Assembly: GCF_004298145.1 (NCBI RefSeq)
Contig: NZ_SCRH01000007.1
Location: forward strand, 62,001 to 126,000
Source of the DNA: Mycobacterium sp.
Lineage (GTDB): Bacteria > Actinomycetota > Actinomycetes > Mycobacteriales > Mycobacteriaceae
DNA length: 64,000 nucleotides
Direction of reading: 5' to 3'
The translations under genes and the position numbers were made by a program. Shown piece by piece: positions 32,388 through 42,429 of the stretch (the stretch's first letter is position 1; every line of letters begins with the position of its first letter). The notes below the pieces were generated by a model. It worked only from the letters and a program-made list of their open reading frames with translations. It had not been told where the DNA came from and searched no databases.

Positions 32388-33953
32388 TCAGGACCGGCAG
32401 TTCAAGGCCACCGGCGGCGTGCCGGCGACGAGGTAACGCACCACGGCGTTGTCCACGCACTGGTCGCCGTTGAACACCGCGGTGTGCTGCGTCCCGTCGT
32501 AGGTGATCAGCGGACCGCCCAGCTGGCGGGCCAGGTTGACCCCGGCCTGATAGGGGGTGGCCGGGTCGTGCGTGGTGGACACGACGACGACCTTGCCGGG
32601 CGCCATGGGCGGTGCGGCGTGGGGCGCCGACGTCGCGGGCACCGGCCACAAGGCGCACAAATCCCGGGGCGCGTTTCCGGTGAACGGGCCATAGTTGAGG
32701 AACGGCGCGGCCTGCCGGATCCGCTGATCGGCGGTCACCCAGCTGGCCTGGTCCGTGGGGTTCGGGGCATCGACGCACCGGATCGCGTTGAACGCGTCCT
32801 GGTCGTTGGAGTAGTGCCCGTCGCGGTCTCGTCCCTGGTAGTCGTCGGCGAGCGCCAGCAGATCGCCGGCGTCGGTGCCGCGCGCCAACCCGAGTAGGCC
32901 GCTGGTCAGGTATTTCCAATGCGCCGGCGTGTAGAGCGCGTTGATGGTGCCGGTGGTCGCGTCGGCGTAGCTCAGCCCGCGTGGGTCCGAGGTGCGGCCG
33001 GGCTTGTGGACCAGCGGGTCGACCAGGGCGTGGTAGCGGGCGACGAACTGGGTCGGGTCGGTGCCCAGCGGGCAGCCCGCCGAGCGGGCGCAGTCGGTGG
33101 CGTAGTCGTTGAAAGCGGTTTGGAATCCCGCCATTTGGCTGACGTTCTCGTCGATGGGGCCGACGGTCGGGTCGATGGCGCCGTCGAGCACCATCGCCCG
33201 CACGTGGTTACTGAACTTCTCCAGGTAGGCGGTGCCCAACTCGGTGCCGTAGCTGTACCCGAGGTAGTTGATCTGATCGTCGCCCAGCGACTGGCGCACC
33301 GCGTCCATGTCACGCGCGACGGATGCGGTGCCGGCGTTGGCCAAAAACGCGGTGCCCACCCGGTTGACGCATTGCTGGGCCAGCTGCCGGTAGAGCTGCT
33401 CGATATGCGCGACGCCGGCCGGGCTGTAGTCGACCATCGGATCTCGCCGGTACGCGTCGAACTCGGCGTCGGTGCGGCAACGCAGCGCAGGTGTCGAGTG
33501 GCCCACCCCGCGCGGATCGAAGCCGACCAGGTCGAGGTTGCGCCGGATCGGCGAGCTCTGAAGGTCCGGCGCCATCGCGGCCACCATGTCGACCGCCGAG
33601 CCGCCGGGACCGCCGGGATTGACCAGCAGTGATCCCATCCGTTGACCCGTCGCGGGCACGCGGATCACCGCCAGTTTGGCCTGGGCGCCGCCGGGGTTGT
33701 TGTAGTCGATCGGGACGGACACGGTGGTGCACTGCGCGGCGGGGATATCGCTTGTGTCCGTGACGAATTGGCCGCAGCTCCCCCAGCCCTGCGGCACCGC
33801 GGCCGCCGGCGGATTCGGGGCCGGCGTCTGCCCGGCACCGGGTTCGGGGGTGGCGCCGGCGACCGGCGGCGGGGCGACGGAGGAACCACCGAGCAGGAGA
33901 CCGAATGAAAGCAGCGCCGAGCTCAAGGATCTCAGGCGCGACATGGCTGTCAT
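32388..33953 (-). CDS. Hip1-like alpha/beta hydrolase (Rv2223c type)
   Basis: This exported serine hydrolase of the tripeptidyl aminopeptidase family has 521 aa. The signal peptide occupies about residues 1-34, followed by a Pro/Ala-rich segment. The nucleophile elbow is GYSYGT, the acidic residue is in HDPATPY, and the histidine is in GTQHTAVF. All three are intact. It is a paralogue of the gene just upstream (34104-35660) with the same fold and motifs but without a lipobox. Six cysteines, several shared with the paralogue, suggest disulfides. The ATG at 33944 is an alternative start. Confidence 0.88.
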   Translation of the reverse strand: MTAMSRLRSLSSALLSFGLLLGGSSVAPPPVAGATPEPGAGQTPAPNPPAAAVPQGWGSCGQFVTDTSDIPAAQCTTVSVPIDYNNPGGAQAKLAVIRVPATGQRMGSLLVNPGGPGGSAVDMVAAMAPDLQSSPIRRNLDLVGFDPRGVGHSTPALRCRTDAEFDAYRRDPMVDYSPAGVAHIEQLYRQLAQQCVNRVGTAFLANAGTASVARDMDAVRQSLGDDQINYLGYSYGTELGTAYLEKFSNHVRAMVLDGAIDPTVGPIDENVSQMAGFQTAFNDYATDCARSAGCPLGTDPTQFVARYHALVDPLVHKPGRTSDPRGLSYADATTGTINALYTPAHWKYLTSGLLGLARGTDAGDLLALADDYQGRDRDGHYSNDQDAFNAIRCVDAPNPTDQASWVTADQRIRQAAPFLNYGPFTGNAPRDLCALWPVPATSAPHAAPPMAPGKVVVVSTTHDPATPYQAGVNLARQLGGPLITYDGTQHTAVFNGDQCVDNAVVRYLVAGTPPVALNCRS

Positions 33954-34103
33954 CGTCGCAGCCCCGGGTACCCGTGGCAGCGCGAAACGGTTACGCCTTG
34001 GTCTCGGCCCTCAATCGGCTCGAGTCCTCACCGAGCGTGTAACCACAGCGAGAAATTCTTCAAAACCTCGCAGCGACTGCACGTTCGACGCTAGCCGTAC
34101 CGG

Positions 34104-35660
34104 CTAGCACTTTGCGCCGCTCGGCGGCGTGGTGCCGCCGACCAGGTAGGCCGTCACGTAGTTGTCGATGCAGCCGTCGCCCTGGAAGACGACCGTGTGC
34201 TGGGTTCCGTCGTAGGTCAGCAGCGAGCTGCGCAGCTGGTCGGCCAGGTCGACCCCGGCCTTGTAGGGAGTCGCCGGATCGTGGGTGGTCGACACCACCA
34301 CCGTCGGCGCCAGGCCGGGCGCGGAGATGGTGTGCGGCTTGCTCGTCGGCGGCACCGGCCAGAACGCGCAGGTGCCCAGCGGCGCGTTCCCGGTGAACTG
34401 CCCGTAACTCATGAACGGCGCGATCTCCCGGGAGCGGCGGTCTTCGTCGATCACCTTGGCCCGGTCGGTGATCGGTGGCTGGTCCACGCAGTTGACTGCC
34501 ACCCGCGCGTCGGTGGCGTTGGTGTAGTGGCCGTGCACGTCGCGGCGCATGTACATATCGGCCAGGGCGAGCAGGGTGTCGCCGTGGTGGTCGACGAGTT
34601 GGGACAGCCCGTCGGTCAGGTGATGCCACAGGTTCGGTGTGTACAGCGCCATGATGGTGCCGACGATGGCGTCGCTGTAGCTCAGGCCGCGGGGGTCGTT
34701 CGTCGGGACCGGCCGGCCGACCATCGGGTTGTCGGGGTCGACCATCGGGTCGATCAGGCTGTGGTAGACGTCGACGGCCTTGGCCGGGTCGGTGCCCAGC
34801 GGGCAGGTCGGTTGCTTCGCGCAGTCGGCGGCATAGTTGTTGAACGCGTCCTGGAATCCCTTGGCCTGACGCAGGTCGGCTTCGATGGGATCGGCGTTGG
34901 GGTCGACGGCGCCGTCGAGGATCATCGCCCGCACGTTGTTCGGGTAGGCCTCGGCATACGCCGAACCGATCCGGGTGCCATAGGAATAGCCGAGGTAGGT
35001 CAGCTTGTCGTCGCCCAGCGCCGCCCGGATGGCGTCGAGATCCCTGGCGACGTTGACCGTGCCGATGTTGGCCAGGAAGCCCTTGCCCATCTTGTCGACG
35101 CAGCGGCCGACGAACTGCTTGGTCTCGTCCTCGATGTGCGCGACGCCGGCCGGGCTGTAGTCGACGTTCGGCTCGGTGCGCAGCCGGTCGTTGTCGGCGT
35201 CGGAGTTACACCAGACCGCCGGACGCGACGCCCCCACCCCGCGGGGGTCGAAGCCGACCAGGTCGAACCGTTCGCGGACCCGCTTCGGCAACGACTGGAC
35301 GACGCCCAACGCCGCTTCGATCCCCGACTCCCCCGGCCCACCCGGGTTGATCACCAACGAACCGATCTTGTCTCCGGTCGCGGGAAACCGGATCATCGCC
35401 AGCGTCGCGGTGTCGCCGCCGAGGTTCTCGTAGTCGACCGGCACCGCCAGCTTGCCGCACAACGCGCCGGCCGGGAGTTTGACCTTCGGGTTCGCGGCCC
35501 GGCACGGCGTCCACTCCACCGCCTGGCCGAGCTTCGGCTCGGACATGACGGCGCGCCCCACCACCACGCGTTCGCAGCCCGAAAGCATCAGTGCAACGGC
35601 GGCGATCGACGTCCAGACCAGCAACGTGCGCGCGCTCGTGCCGCGGCGAGACAAACCCAT
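34104..35660 (-). CDS. hip1: Hip1/CaeA cell-envelope serine protease (lipoprotein)
   Basis: Hip1 is a cell-wall-associated serine protease that cleaves GroEL2 and dampens host responses in M. tuberculosis. The 518-aa product has a lipobox (LMLSGC), the nucleophile motif GYSYGT near residue 225, Asp in HDPATPY and His in GTQHTVVF, corresponding to the Ser228-Asp463-His490 triad. I use the ATG at 35660. The open frame upstream is not conserved protein. The neighbour downstream is a paralogue, and panB is divergent. Confidence 0.92.
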   Translation of the reverse strand: MGLSRRGTSARTLLVWTSIAAVALMLSGCERVVVGRAVMSEPKLGQAVEWTPCRAANPKVKLPAGALCGKLAVPVDYENLGGDTATLAMIRFPATGDKIGSLVINPGGPGESGIEAALGVVQSLPKRVRERFDLVGFDPRGVGASRPAVWCNSDADNDRLRTEPNVDYSPAGVAHIEDETKQFVGRCVDKMGKGFLANIGTVNVARDLDAIRAALGDDKLTYLGYSYGTRIGSAYAEAYPNNVRAMILDGAVDPNADPIEADLRQAKGFQDAFNNYAADCAKQPTCPLGTDPAKAVDVYHSLIDPMVDPDNPMVGRPVPTNDPRGLSYSDAIVGTIMALYTPNLWHHLTDGLSQLVDHHGDTLLALADMYMRRDVHGHYTNATDARVAVNCVDQPPITDRAKVIDEDRRSREIAPFMSYGQFTGNAPLGTCAFWPVPPTSKPHTISAPGLAPTVVVSTTHDPATPYKAGVDLADQLRSSLLTYDGTQHTVVFQGDGCIDNYVTAYLVGGTTPPSGAKC

Positions 35661-35856
35661 GCCAACATATGCTGCCAGAGGAAACCTGAGACCCCGATGA
35701 GCGGCGCCGCCGGACGCCCGCCGCGCGCGGAACATGGTCTGTCTCACACTGTCGCGGCGGTGCGACCGCGCAAAAGAAATGGCAGAATGACACCGTCAGA
35801 CGAACCCGGGGACCCGCCAGGGCCACGAGGATCGACCCGACCACCCACTAGGGACA

Positions 35857-36705
35857 ATGATGTCTGAGCACAACGTTTACGGTGCCAACTCGTCTGCGCC
35901 CGCGCAGCCGCTGACCAAGATCCGCACCCACCACCTGCAGAAGATGAAGGCCGAAGGCCACAGGTGGGCCATGCTCACGGCGTACGACTATTCGACCGCC
36001 CGCATCTTCGACGAGGCCGGCATCCCGGTCCTGCTGGTCGGCGACTCGGCGGCCAACGTCGTCTACGGCTACGACACCACCGTGCCGGTGTCGATCGACG
36101 AATTGATTCCGTTGGTCCGTGGCGTGGTGCGGGGCGCCCAGCACGCCATGGTCGTCGCGGACCTGCCGTTCGGCAGCTACGAGGCGGGGCCCGCCGCCGC
36201 GCTGGCCGCCGCCACGCGGTTCATGAAAGAGGGCGGCGCACACGCGGTGAAGCTCGAGGGTGGTGAGCGGGTCGCCGAGCAGATCGCCTGCCTGACGGCC
36301 GCGGGCATCCCGGTGATGGCACATATCGGGTTTACCCCGCAGAGCGTGAACAGCCTGGGCGGCTTCCGGGTCCAGGGCCGCGGCGACGCGGCGGAACAGA
36401 CCGTCGCGGACGCGATCGCCGTCGCCGAGGCCGGAGCGTTCTCCGTAGTCATGGAGATGGTGCCGGCCGAGTTGGCCACCCAGATCACGGGCAAGCTGAC
36501 CATCCCGACGATCGGGATCGGGGCCGGACCGAACTGCGACGGGCAGGTCCTGGTTTGGCAGGACATGGCGGGCATGAGCAGCGGCAAGGCGGCCCGCTTC
36601 GTCAAACGCTTCGCTGACATCGGCGGGGAATTACGCCGAGCCGCAACGCAATATGCGCAAGAGGTCGCCGAAGGGGTTTTCCCCGCCGACGAACACTGCT
36701 TCTGA
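35857..36705 (+). CDS. panB: Ketopantoate hydroxymethyltransferase
   Basis: PanB adds a hydroxymethyl group from methylene-THF to alpha-ketoisovalerate, the first step of pantothenate and CoA synthesis. The 282-aa TIM barrel shows [27 protein letters not shown] with metal-binding Asp, [10 protein letters not shown] and the late [21 protein letters not shown] region with the catalytic Glu-equivalent. Two ATG codons lie in tandem (35857, 35860), and the second would give 281 aa as in Rv2225. The gene is monocistronic and divergent from hip1. Confidence 0.95.
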   Translation: MMSEHNVYGANSSAPAQPLTKIRTHHLQKMKAEGHRWAMLTAYDYSTARIFDEAGIPVLLVGDSAANVVYGYDTTVPVSIDELIPLVRGVVRGAQHAMVVADLPFGSYEAGPAAALAAATRFMKEGGAHAVKLEGGERVAEQIACLTAAGIPVMAHIGFTPQSVNSLGGFRVQGRGDAAEQTVADAIAVAEAGAFSVVMEMVPAELATQITGKLTIPTIGIGAGPNCDGQVLVWQDMAGMSSGKAARFVKRFADIGGELRRAATQYAQEVAEGVFPADEHCF

Positions 36706-36817
36706 TCGGTCGCGCAACCCCGACATAGCCGGCACGCCGTGCCGCGCTCTCGACTCGAGTGTCCCGCCTGGTTGACGACGTTATCCCGGTCACCACAAAA
36801 CTGTTGAAAAACGTTGT

Positions 36818-38092
36818 GTGACAGGGATGTACGATGGCTTTACAGAGAAGATTCGGACTCTAAGAGCAAGGGTGGACCACATCAACCGGGCGGATCCTGG
36901 TGGCTTCGTGCGCCGTCGAGCGGTATTGAAGTTGCCGCTGCTAGTGCTGGGAGGCATCGCATTGGCCCACACGCCGCACGCATCCGCGCAGCCGCCGCGC
37001 ACCTCGCCGCAGGCGAGCCGCTGGTCGCCCGAGCGGGCAAACCGCTGGTACGAAGCGCAAGGTTGGCCGGTGGGCGCGAACTACACCACGTCCAACGCCA
37101 TCAACCAGCTGGAGATGTTCCAGCCCGAAACCTTCGACCCCCGGCGCATCGACACCGAATTGGGTTGGGCCCAAACCAACGGGTTCAACGCGGTGCGGGT
37201 TTTCCTGCACGATCTGCTCTGGGTACAGGATCACCGAGGGTTCCAGGGCCGCCTCGCGCGGTTCGTCGACATCGCGGCCCACCACGGCATCAAACCCCTG
37301 TTCGTCCTGTTCGATTCGTGTTGGGATCCGTTCCCCCGGCCGGGTCCGCAGCGCGACCCCCGGCCCGGCATCCACAACTCGGGTTGGGTGCAGAGCCCGG
37401 GTGCCGCGCGCCTCGATGACCGCGGCTACGTCCGCACCCTGCGCGCCTACGTCACCGGAGTCCTCACACAATTCCGCAATGACGACCGCGTTTTGGGCTG
37501 GGACCTGTGGAACGAGCCGGACAACCCCGCGGACACCTACGCCTCGGTCGAGCGGAAGGACAAGCTAGACCTGGTCGAATACCTGCTCCCCCAGGTATTC
37601 GAGTGGGCGCGCCTGGTCGATCCCCGCCAACCCTTGACGAGCGGCGTCTGGCACGGCGAGTGGGCCGACCCGGCGCGCCGCAGCGTCATCAGCGGCATTC
37701 AGCTCGACAACTCCGACGTCATCACCTTTCACTCCTACGGCGAGCCGGCGGAGTTCGAGAGGCGCATCGGCGAGCTCGTCCCGCTGGGGCGCCCGATCCT
37801 GTGCACCGAGTACATGGCCCGGCCGCTGGGCAGCACGGTGCAAAACATCCTGCCCATCGCAAAGCGTGCCAACGTCGGCGCGTTCAACTGGGGATTGGTC
37901 GCCGGCAAAACCCAGACGTACTTTCCCTGGGACTCCTGGGACCACCTGAACCCGGATCCGGCGATGCCGCAGGAATGGTTTCACGACCTGCTAGGTCCCG
38001 ACGGACGGCCGTTCCGCGACAGCGAGATTCAAACGATCCTCGAGTTGAGCGACCTGGCGATGCATCTGCAGCCACCGCCGTCCCCCGGCTGA
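36818..38092 (+). CDS. Exported GH5-like glycoside hydrolase
   Basis: The 424-aa protein is a predicted TIM-barrel glycosidase of the cellulase/mannanase clan. The N-terminus has a twin-arginine-type signal (RRRAVLK followed by a hydrophobic stretch and an Ala-x-Ala-like site near residue 57). The catalytic acid is probably Glu233 in WNEPD and the nucleophile Glu331 in CTEYM. The target glycan is unknown. GTG 36818 or ATG 36827 could be the start. In M. tuberculosis the panB to Rv2226 interval lacks it. It ends 9 bp from the convergent heme-binding-type gene. Confidence 0.82.
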   Translation: MTGMYDGFTEKIRTLRARVDHINRADPGGFVRRRAVLKLPLLVLGGIALAHTPHASAQPPRTSPQASRWSPERANRWYEAQGWPVGANYTTSNAINQLEMFQPETFDPRRIDTELGWAQTNGFNAVRVFLHDLLWVQDHRGFQGRLARFVDIAAHHGIKPLFVLFDSCWDPFPRPGPQRDPRPGIHNSGWVQSPGAARLDDRGYVRTLRAYVTGVLTQFRNDDRVLGWDLWNEPDNPADTYASVERKDKLDLVEYLLPQVFEWARLVDPRQPLTSGVWHGEWADPARRSVISGIQLDNSDVITFHSYGEPAEFERRIGELVPLGRPILCTEYMARPLGSTVQNILPIAKRANVGAFNWGLVAGKTQTYFPWDSWDHLNPDPAMPQEWFHDLLGPDGRPFRDSEIQTILELSDLAMHLQPPPSPG

Positions 38093-38101
38093 CCGGATGC
38101 G

Positions 38102-38482
38102 TCAGCGGCACCGATCCTGGAAGTCGGTCAGCGGCTGGCGGATGCCCTCGAGGTCGGCGTGGGTCTGCGGATTGGCATCCATGTACTGCTTCAACTGATC
38201 ACGCATCTCACTGCGTGGCTGGCCCTTCAAGCTGGTGAAGTAGGCGTTGACGTCCGGGTGGGTGAACAGGTACGCCGACGTGGCCCAGGCCACGCCGGCC
38301 GAGACCTGGGCCAGGTCGGCCGCCGTGCAATTGGGCAGCGACGCGGGCGCCGGCTCCGGATCGTCCACCGGCAAGTCCGCGGCCGCCGAACCGGCCGCCG
38401 CGAAAAGCATTGCCACACTGGCCACGCAGGCCGCCATTCCGCCGGCAACGGCGCGGGCTGCCGGGCGAACAAGACACACCAT
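38102..38482 (-). CDS. Secreted haemophore-like protein (MHB family)
   Basis: The 126-aa preprotein has a signal peptide (about residues 1-35, ending in AAA). The mature part is small and helical, with one cysteine at each end (Cys52 and Cys125), fitting a disulfide. The motif YLFTHPDVNAYFTSL and the ending ANPQTHADLEGIRQPLTDFQDRC resemble Rv0203, the M. tuberculosis heme carrier. Heme binding is inferred from the family only. The ATG follows GGAGCG. It is followed by no partner transporter gene here. Confidence 0.8.
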   Translation of the reverse strand: MVCLVRPAARAVAGGMAACVASVAMLFAAAGSAAADLPVDDPEPAPASLPNCTAADLAQVSAGVAWATSAYLFTHPDVNAYFTSLKGQPRSEMRDQLKQYMDANPQTHADLEGIRQPLTDFQDRCR

Positions 38483-38611
38483 GGAAACGCTCCTTCGTCG
38501 ACCATCCGCGAGGCGGGCGGGTATTCGTACCGCAAACCATAAGGGGTTTCGGCCCCGCGCATGTGCGAATCAGGCGGTAAAGAATTGCGGGGCCCACGGT
38601 AGGGTCGGGCC

Positions 38612-39820
38612 GTGACGGAAGTGCTGCAGACCCAGGTTTGTGTTGTCGGCGGGGGCCCCGCCGGCCTTGTTCACGCGCTCTTGCTCGCCCGCGCCGGGGT
38701 TCGGGTTGTTGTCCTGGAGAAGCACAACGACTTTCTGCGTGACTTCCGCGGCGACACTGTGCATCCGAGCACCCTGCGGATCATGGACGAGCTCGGGTTG
38801 GTCGATGAGCTGCTGCGTCTGCCGCACACCAAAGTCGACCGTGTCGCGTTGGACACCGACGGGTCCATTCGCACCTTGGGCACCTTCGGTGTGCTCAAGC
38901 GGCTGGGCTTCAAACAGCCGTATATCGCATTGATGCCGCAGTGGGACTTCCTCGACTTTCTCGCCGAAAAGGCTTCTGCCTACCCCGAATTCACGTTGAT
39001 CCGCAACGCCGAGGTCAAAGATCTGATCTATGCGGGCGATCGGGTGATCGGGGCGCGCACGCCCGAGCTCGAGGTCCGCGCCGACCTGGTGGTCGGCGCG
39101 GACGGGCGCAAATCCGCGGTACGGGCCGCCGCCGGGCTCGAGGTCGCCCAGGCGCACTCGCCGATCGACGTGCTGTGGTTTCGGCTGAACTGGCGGCCCG
39201 GCGATCCGCAGGAGCTCTACGGAGTGGCCCGTAGGGGCTTCATGATGGCGCTGATCTATCGGGGCGACTACTGGCAGATCGCGTATCTGATGCCGAAGGG
39301 GTCGAACCCCCGCGACGGATCGCTGGAGGCGTTCAAAGAGCGCATCGTGGCGGCGCAACCGAAGCTGCGCGAACACGTCGACGACCTTCGTTCCTGGGAC
39401 CAGACCAGTCAGCTCGACGTGCGGGTGGACCGGCTCGAGACATGGTGGCGGAGCGGCGTGCTCTGCATCGGTGATGCGGCCCATGCCATGTCACCGGTCG
39501 GCGGTGTCGGGATCAACCTCGCCGTCGCCGACGCGGTGGCGGCGGCCAACATTCTCAGCGCCCCGCTGCGCAAGGGCCACCTGCGTGACGCCGACCTCGC
39601 CAAGGTGCAGCGCCGGCGAGAGCTGCCCACCCGGGTCATCCAGGCTATTCAGATAGTCGCCCAGGACAGGGTGGTCGCGCCCAACTTGAACGGCGACCTG
39701 TCACCCATCCGGATACCCGCGATCGTGGGTCGGGGCCCGCTGCAATTCATCGCGCCGATCGCATTCGGACGAGGCCTTCGCCCCGAACGTATACGCACTC
39801 CGGACATTCACACCGCCTAG
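38612..39820 (+). CDS. FAD-dependent aromatic-type monooxygenase
   Basis: The 402-aa protein belongs to the p-hydroxybenzoate hydroxylase class. It has the FAD dinucleotide motif VVGGGPAGLVHALLLARAG at the N-terminus, the middle DG motif LVVGADGRKSAVR, and the GD motif CIGDAAHAMSPVGGVGINLAVADA. These enzymes use NAD(P)H and oxygen to hydroxylate aromatic or polyketide-like substrates, but the substrate here is unknown. The start is GTG. It is divergent from the haemophore-like gene. No membrane segment or signal is seen. Confidence 0.88.
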   Translation: MTEVLQTQVCVVGGGPAGLVHALLLARAGVRVVVLEKHNDFLRDFRGDTVHPSTLRIMDELGLVDELLRLPHTKVDRVALDTDGSIRTLGTFGVLKRLGFKQPYIALMPQWDFLDFLAEKASAYPEFTLIRNAEVKDLIYAGDRVIGARTPELEVRADLVVGADGRKSAVRAAAGLEVAQAHSPIDVLWFRLNWRPGDPQELYGVARRGFMMALIYRGDYWQIAYLMPKGSNPRDGSLEAFKERIVAAQPKLREHVDDLRSWDQTSQLDVRVDRLETWWRSGVLCIGDAAHAMSPVGGVGINLAVADAVAAANILSAPLRKGHLRDADLAKVQRRRELPTRVIQAIQIVAQDRVVAPNLNGDLSPIRIPAIVGRGPLQFIAPIAFGRGLRPERIRTPDIHTA

Positions 39821-39928
39821 CCTTTCCGGGTCCACCGGCCTCGGCGGCGGTGTCGATATTCAGATCTCGGCCCGCCCGCCGCACGGTGACGGCACAATGC
39901 AATGACGATGGCTGAAAGGGGATTGCAG

Positions 39929-40171
39929 ATGAATCGCCGCCGCGGGCTCGCCGCATTGCTGGTGTTCGCGGGCGTGGCCGCCGTTCCCGCAATACTCACC
40001 GCCGTGCCGTCTGCCGATCGGGTGGAGGCGACGGTGTGCGTGGGCGCGGGCCGACGCATCTCGGTGAGCGGGTGCACCAATATCGCCGACAACATCGCAC
40101 GCTATGCGCCGCCGCCGGCCGTGTATGCGCCGCTGCCGGAGGACGACACGTCGGCTCCGCCGCCGCCATAA
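39929..40171 (+). CDS. Small exported protein with a proline-rich tail
   Basis: I do not recognise the family. The 80-residue product starts with NRRRG followed by a hydrophobic stretch to about residue 24, a likely signal sequence. The mature part is about 50 residues, with two cysteines (VCVGAGRR and SGCTNIAD) and a proline-rich end (APPPAVYAPLP, PPPP). The ATG at 39929 has AAAGGGG upstream. ATG codons at 39902 and 39908 are alternatives. It lies alone between the monooxygenase and the CYTH-CHAD gene. Confidence 0.6.
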   Translation: MNRRRGLAALLVFAGVAAVPAILTAVPSADRVEATVCVGAGRRISVSGCTNIADNIARYAPPPAVYAPLPEDDTSAPPPP

Positions 40172-40264
40172 CCTGGTCACCGCGGGTATGGCAGGCTATG
40201 GGTCTCATCCCCCACCGTCCACCACGTTCAAGGCCGCGGCGACGCGCCGTCAACGGAGCCGAAG

Positions 40265-41842
40265 ATGCCTGCAAAAACGCCGCAGACCTCGCGTCATCTG
40301 GAGGTAGAGCGCAAGTTCGACGTCGGCGAGTCCACCGTGTCGCCGTCGTTCGAAGGGATCGCCGCGGTTGCCCACGTCGAGAAGTCGCCGACGCAAACCC
40401 TGGATGCGACGTACTTTGACACGTCCGCGCATGACCTCGCGCGCAACAAGATCACCCTGCGCCGCCGTACCGGCGGCTCCGATGCGGGATGGCACCTGAA
40501 GCTGCCGGCCGGGCCCGACGCGCGAACCGAGGTCCGCACACCGCTGGACGCATCCGGACCCGGCGGGAACAACACCGTGCCCAGCGAGCTGGCGGATATC
40601 GTGCTGGCGATCGTCCGTGACCGTCCACTGCAGCCGGTCGCGCGCATCACCACCGAGCGCGAAAGCCAGGTGTTGTACGACGCCGCGGGCACCGCGCTGG
40701 CCGAGTTCAGCAACGACCACGTCACCGCGTGGTCGACGCGGCGCCCCGACGACAGCCCCGAAGCCGCCTCCGATGACACCGACGCGCCGCCCATGCAGCA
40801 GGAGTGGCGGGAGTGGGAATTGGAGCTGCTCGAGGCGGGCGGTCAATCCAATGGCGCGGCCGACACCGAGCTGCTGAACCGGTTGAGTAACCGGCTGCTG
40901 GACGCCGGCGCCGTACCGGCCGGACACGGCTCCAAGCTGGCGCGGGTGCTCGGCACCACGCCACCGCCCAACGGCGCGCAGGCGTCCGGGGACCCGTTGC
41001 AGCGCGCCATAGCCGAGCAGGCCCGCGAGCTTCTGGTGTGGGATCGCGCCGTGCGCGCCGACGCCTATGACTCCATCCACCAGATGCGGGTGACCACCCG
41101 CAAGCTGCGCAGCCTGCTGCGTGATTACCAGGATTCGTTCGGGTTGCCCGCCGGGGGGTGGGTTCTGGACGAGCTGCGTGAACTCGCCGGGATCTTGGGC
41201 ATGGCGCGCGACGCCGAGGTGCTCGCCGAGCGATACGAGCGTGACTTAGACGGGCTCGCACCGGAATTGGTGCGCGGTCAGGTGCGCGAACGTCTGGTCG
41301 GGGGCGCCCGGCGTCGCTACCAGACCGGGCTGCGCCGGTCATTGATCGCCATGCGGTCGCCGCGATACTTCCGTTTGCTTGACTCCCTTGACGTGATTGC
41401 GGCCCAAGCTCCCGGCGCCGCCTCGACCGAGGAACAGGCGCCGGTAACCATCGACACCGCCTACAAGAAAGTCCGCAAGGCCGCCAAGGCCGCCGCCCAG
41501 GTCGATCGGGAGTACCCCGACGACGACCACCATCGCGACGAATCGATACACCGAATCCGCAAGCGCGCCAAGCGACTTCGATACACCGCGGCGGCTACCG
41601 GTGCGGCCAAGGTGTCCGAGCAGGCCAAGGCCGTCCAGTCGCTGCTCGGTGATCATCAAGACAGCGTGGTCAGCCGGGAACACCTGCGCCAGGAGGCGGA
41701 AATCGCACACGCCGCCGGTGAAGACACCTTCACCTACGGGCTGCTGTATCAGCGGGAGGCCGACTTGGCGCAGCGGTGCCGCCGGCAACTCGACGGCACC
41801 CTGCGCAAACTCGCCAAAGCGGTGCGCAAGGCGGGGCACTAG
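40265..41842 (+). CDS. CYTH-CHAD domain protein (Rv2226-like)
   Basis: The 525-aa protein joins an N-terminal CYTH domain (about residues 12-215, triphosphate tunnel type, with the ExExK motif HLEVERKF at residues about 11-18) to a C-terminal CHAD helical domain (about 245-525) with the conserved histidines of IHQMRVTTRKLRS and IHRIRKRAKRLRY. CHAD domains bind polyphosphate and CYTH domains hydrolyse or bind triphosphates, so a role in polyphosphate metabolism is likely. It converges on rnpB across a strong hairpin. Confidence 0.9.
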   Translation: MPAKTPQTSRHLEVERKFDVGESTVSPSFEGIAAVAHVEKSPTQTLDATYFDTSAHDLARNKITLRRRTGGSDAGWHLKLPAGPDARTEVRTPLDASGPGGNNTVPSELADIVLAIVRDRPLQPVARITTERESQVLYDAAGTALAEFSNDHVTAWSTRRPDDSPEAASDDTDAPPMQQEWREWELELLEAGGQSNGAADTELLNRLSNRLLDAGAVPAGHGSKLARVLGTTPPPNGAQASGDPLQRAIAEQARELLVWDRAVRADAYDSIHQMRVTTRKLRSLLRDYQDSFGLPAGGWVLDELRELAGILGMARDAEVLAERYERDLDGLAPELVRGQVRERLVGGARRRYQTGLRRSLIAMRSPRYFRLLDSLDVIAAQAPGAASTEEQAPVTIDTAYKKVRKAAKAAAQVDREYPDDDHHRDESIHRIRKRAKRLRYTAAATGAAKVSEQAKAVQSLLGDHQDSVVSREHLRQEAEIAHAAGEDTFTYGLLYQREADLAQRCRRQLDGTLRKLAKAVRKAGH

Positions 41843-41851
41843 CCGCCGTGC

Positions 41852-41900
41852 AGACGCAAAGGCGCCCATTTTGAGCTCAAAATGGGCGCCCCTTGCGTCT
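41852..41900. terminator. Long palindromic terminator between the CYTH-CHAD gene and rnpB
   Basis: A 30-base perfect palindrome lies at 41861-41890, centred on GAGCTC. Eight-base arms at 41852-41859 and 41893-41900 extend the stem past a small bulge. Runs of T and A sit near the middle rather than at the ends. It separates two converging transcripts and most likely stops both. Confidence 0.8.
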
Positions 41901-41911
41901 ACTCACCAAGG

Positions 41912-42326
<415 letters not shown>

Positions 42327-42429
42327 CGATAAACGGTACCCGCTGCGCCGGGCCGGGGCCAGCAACGTGTTCCGGGGGCCCGGCCGGCGCTATCTATGGT
42401 GGAGTGGCACCCAAGACCCGGAGGCCGTG

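Noticed and set aside
32388..35660. Recent duplication of the Hip1-type genes
   Set aside because: The two copies differ in much of their sequence and in signal type, and M. tuberculosis has the same pair, so the duplication is old.
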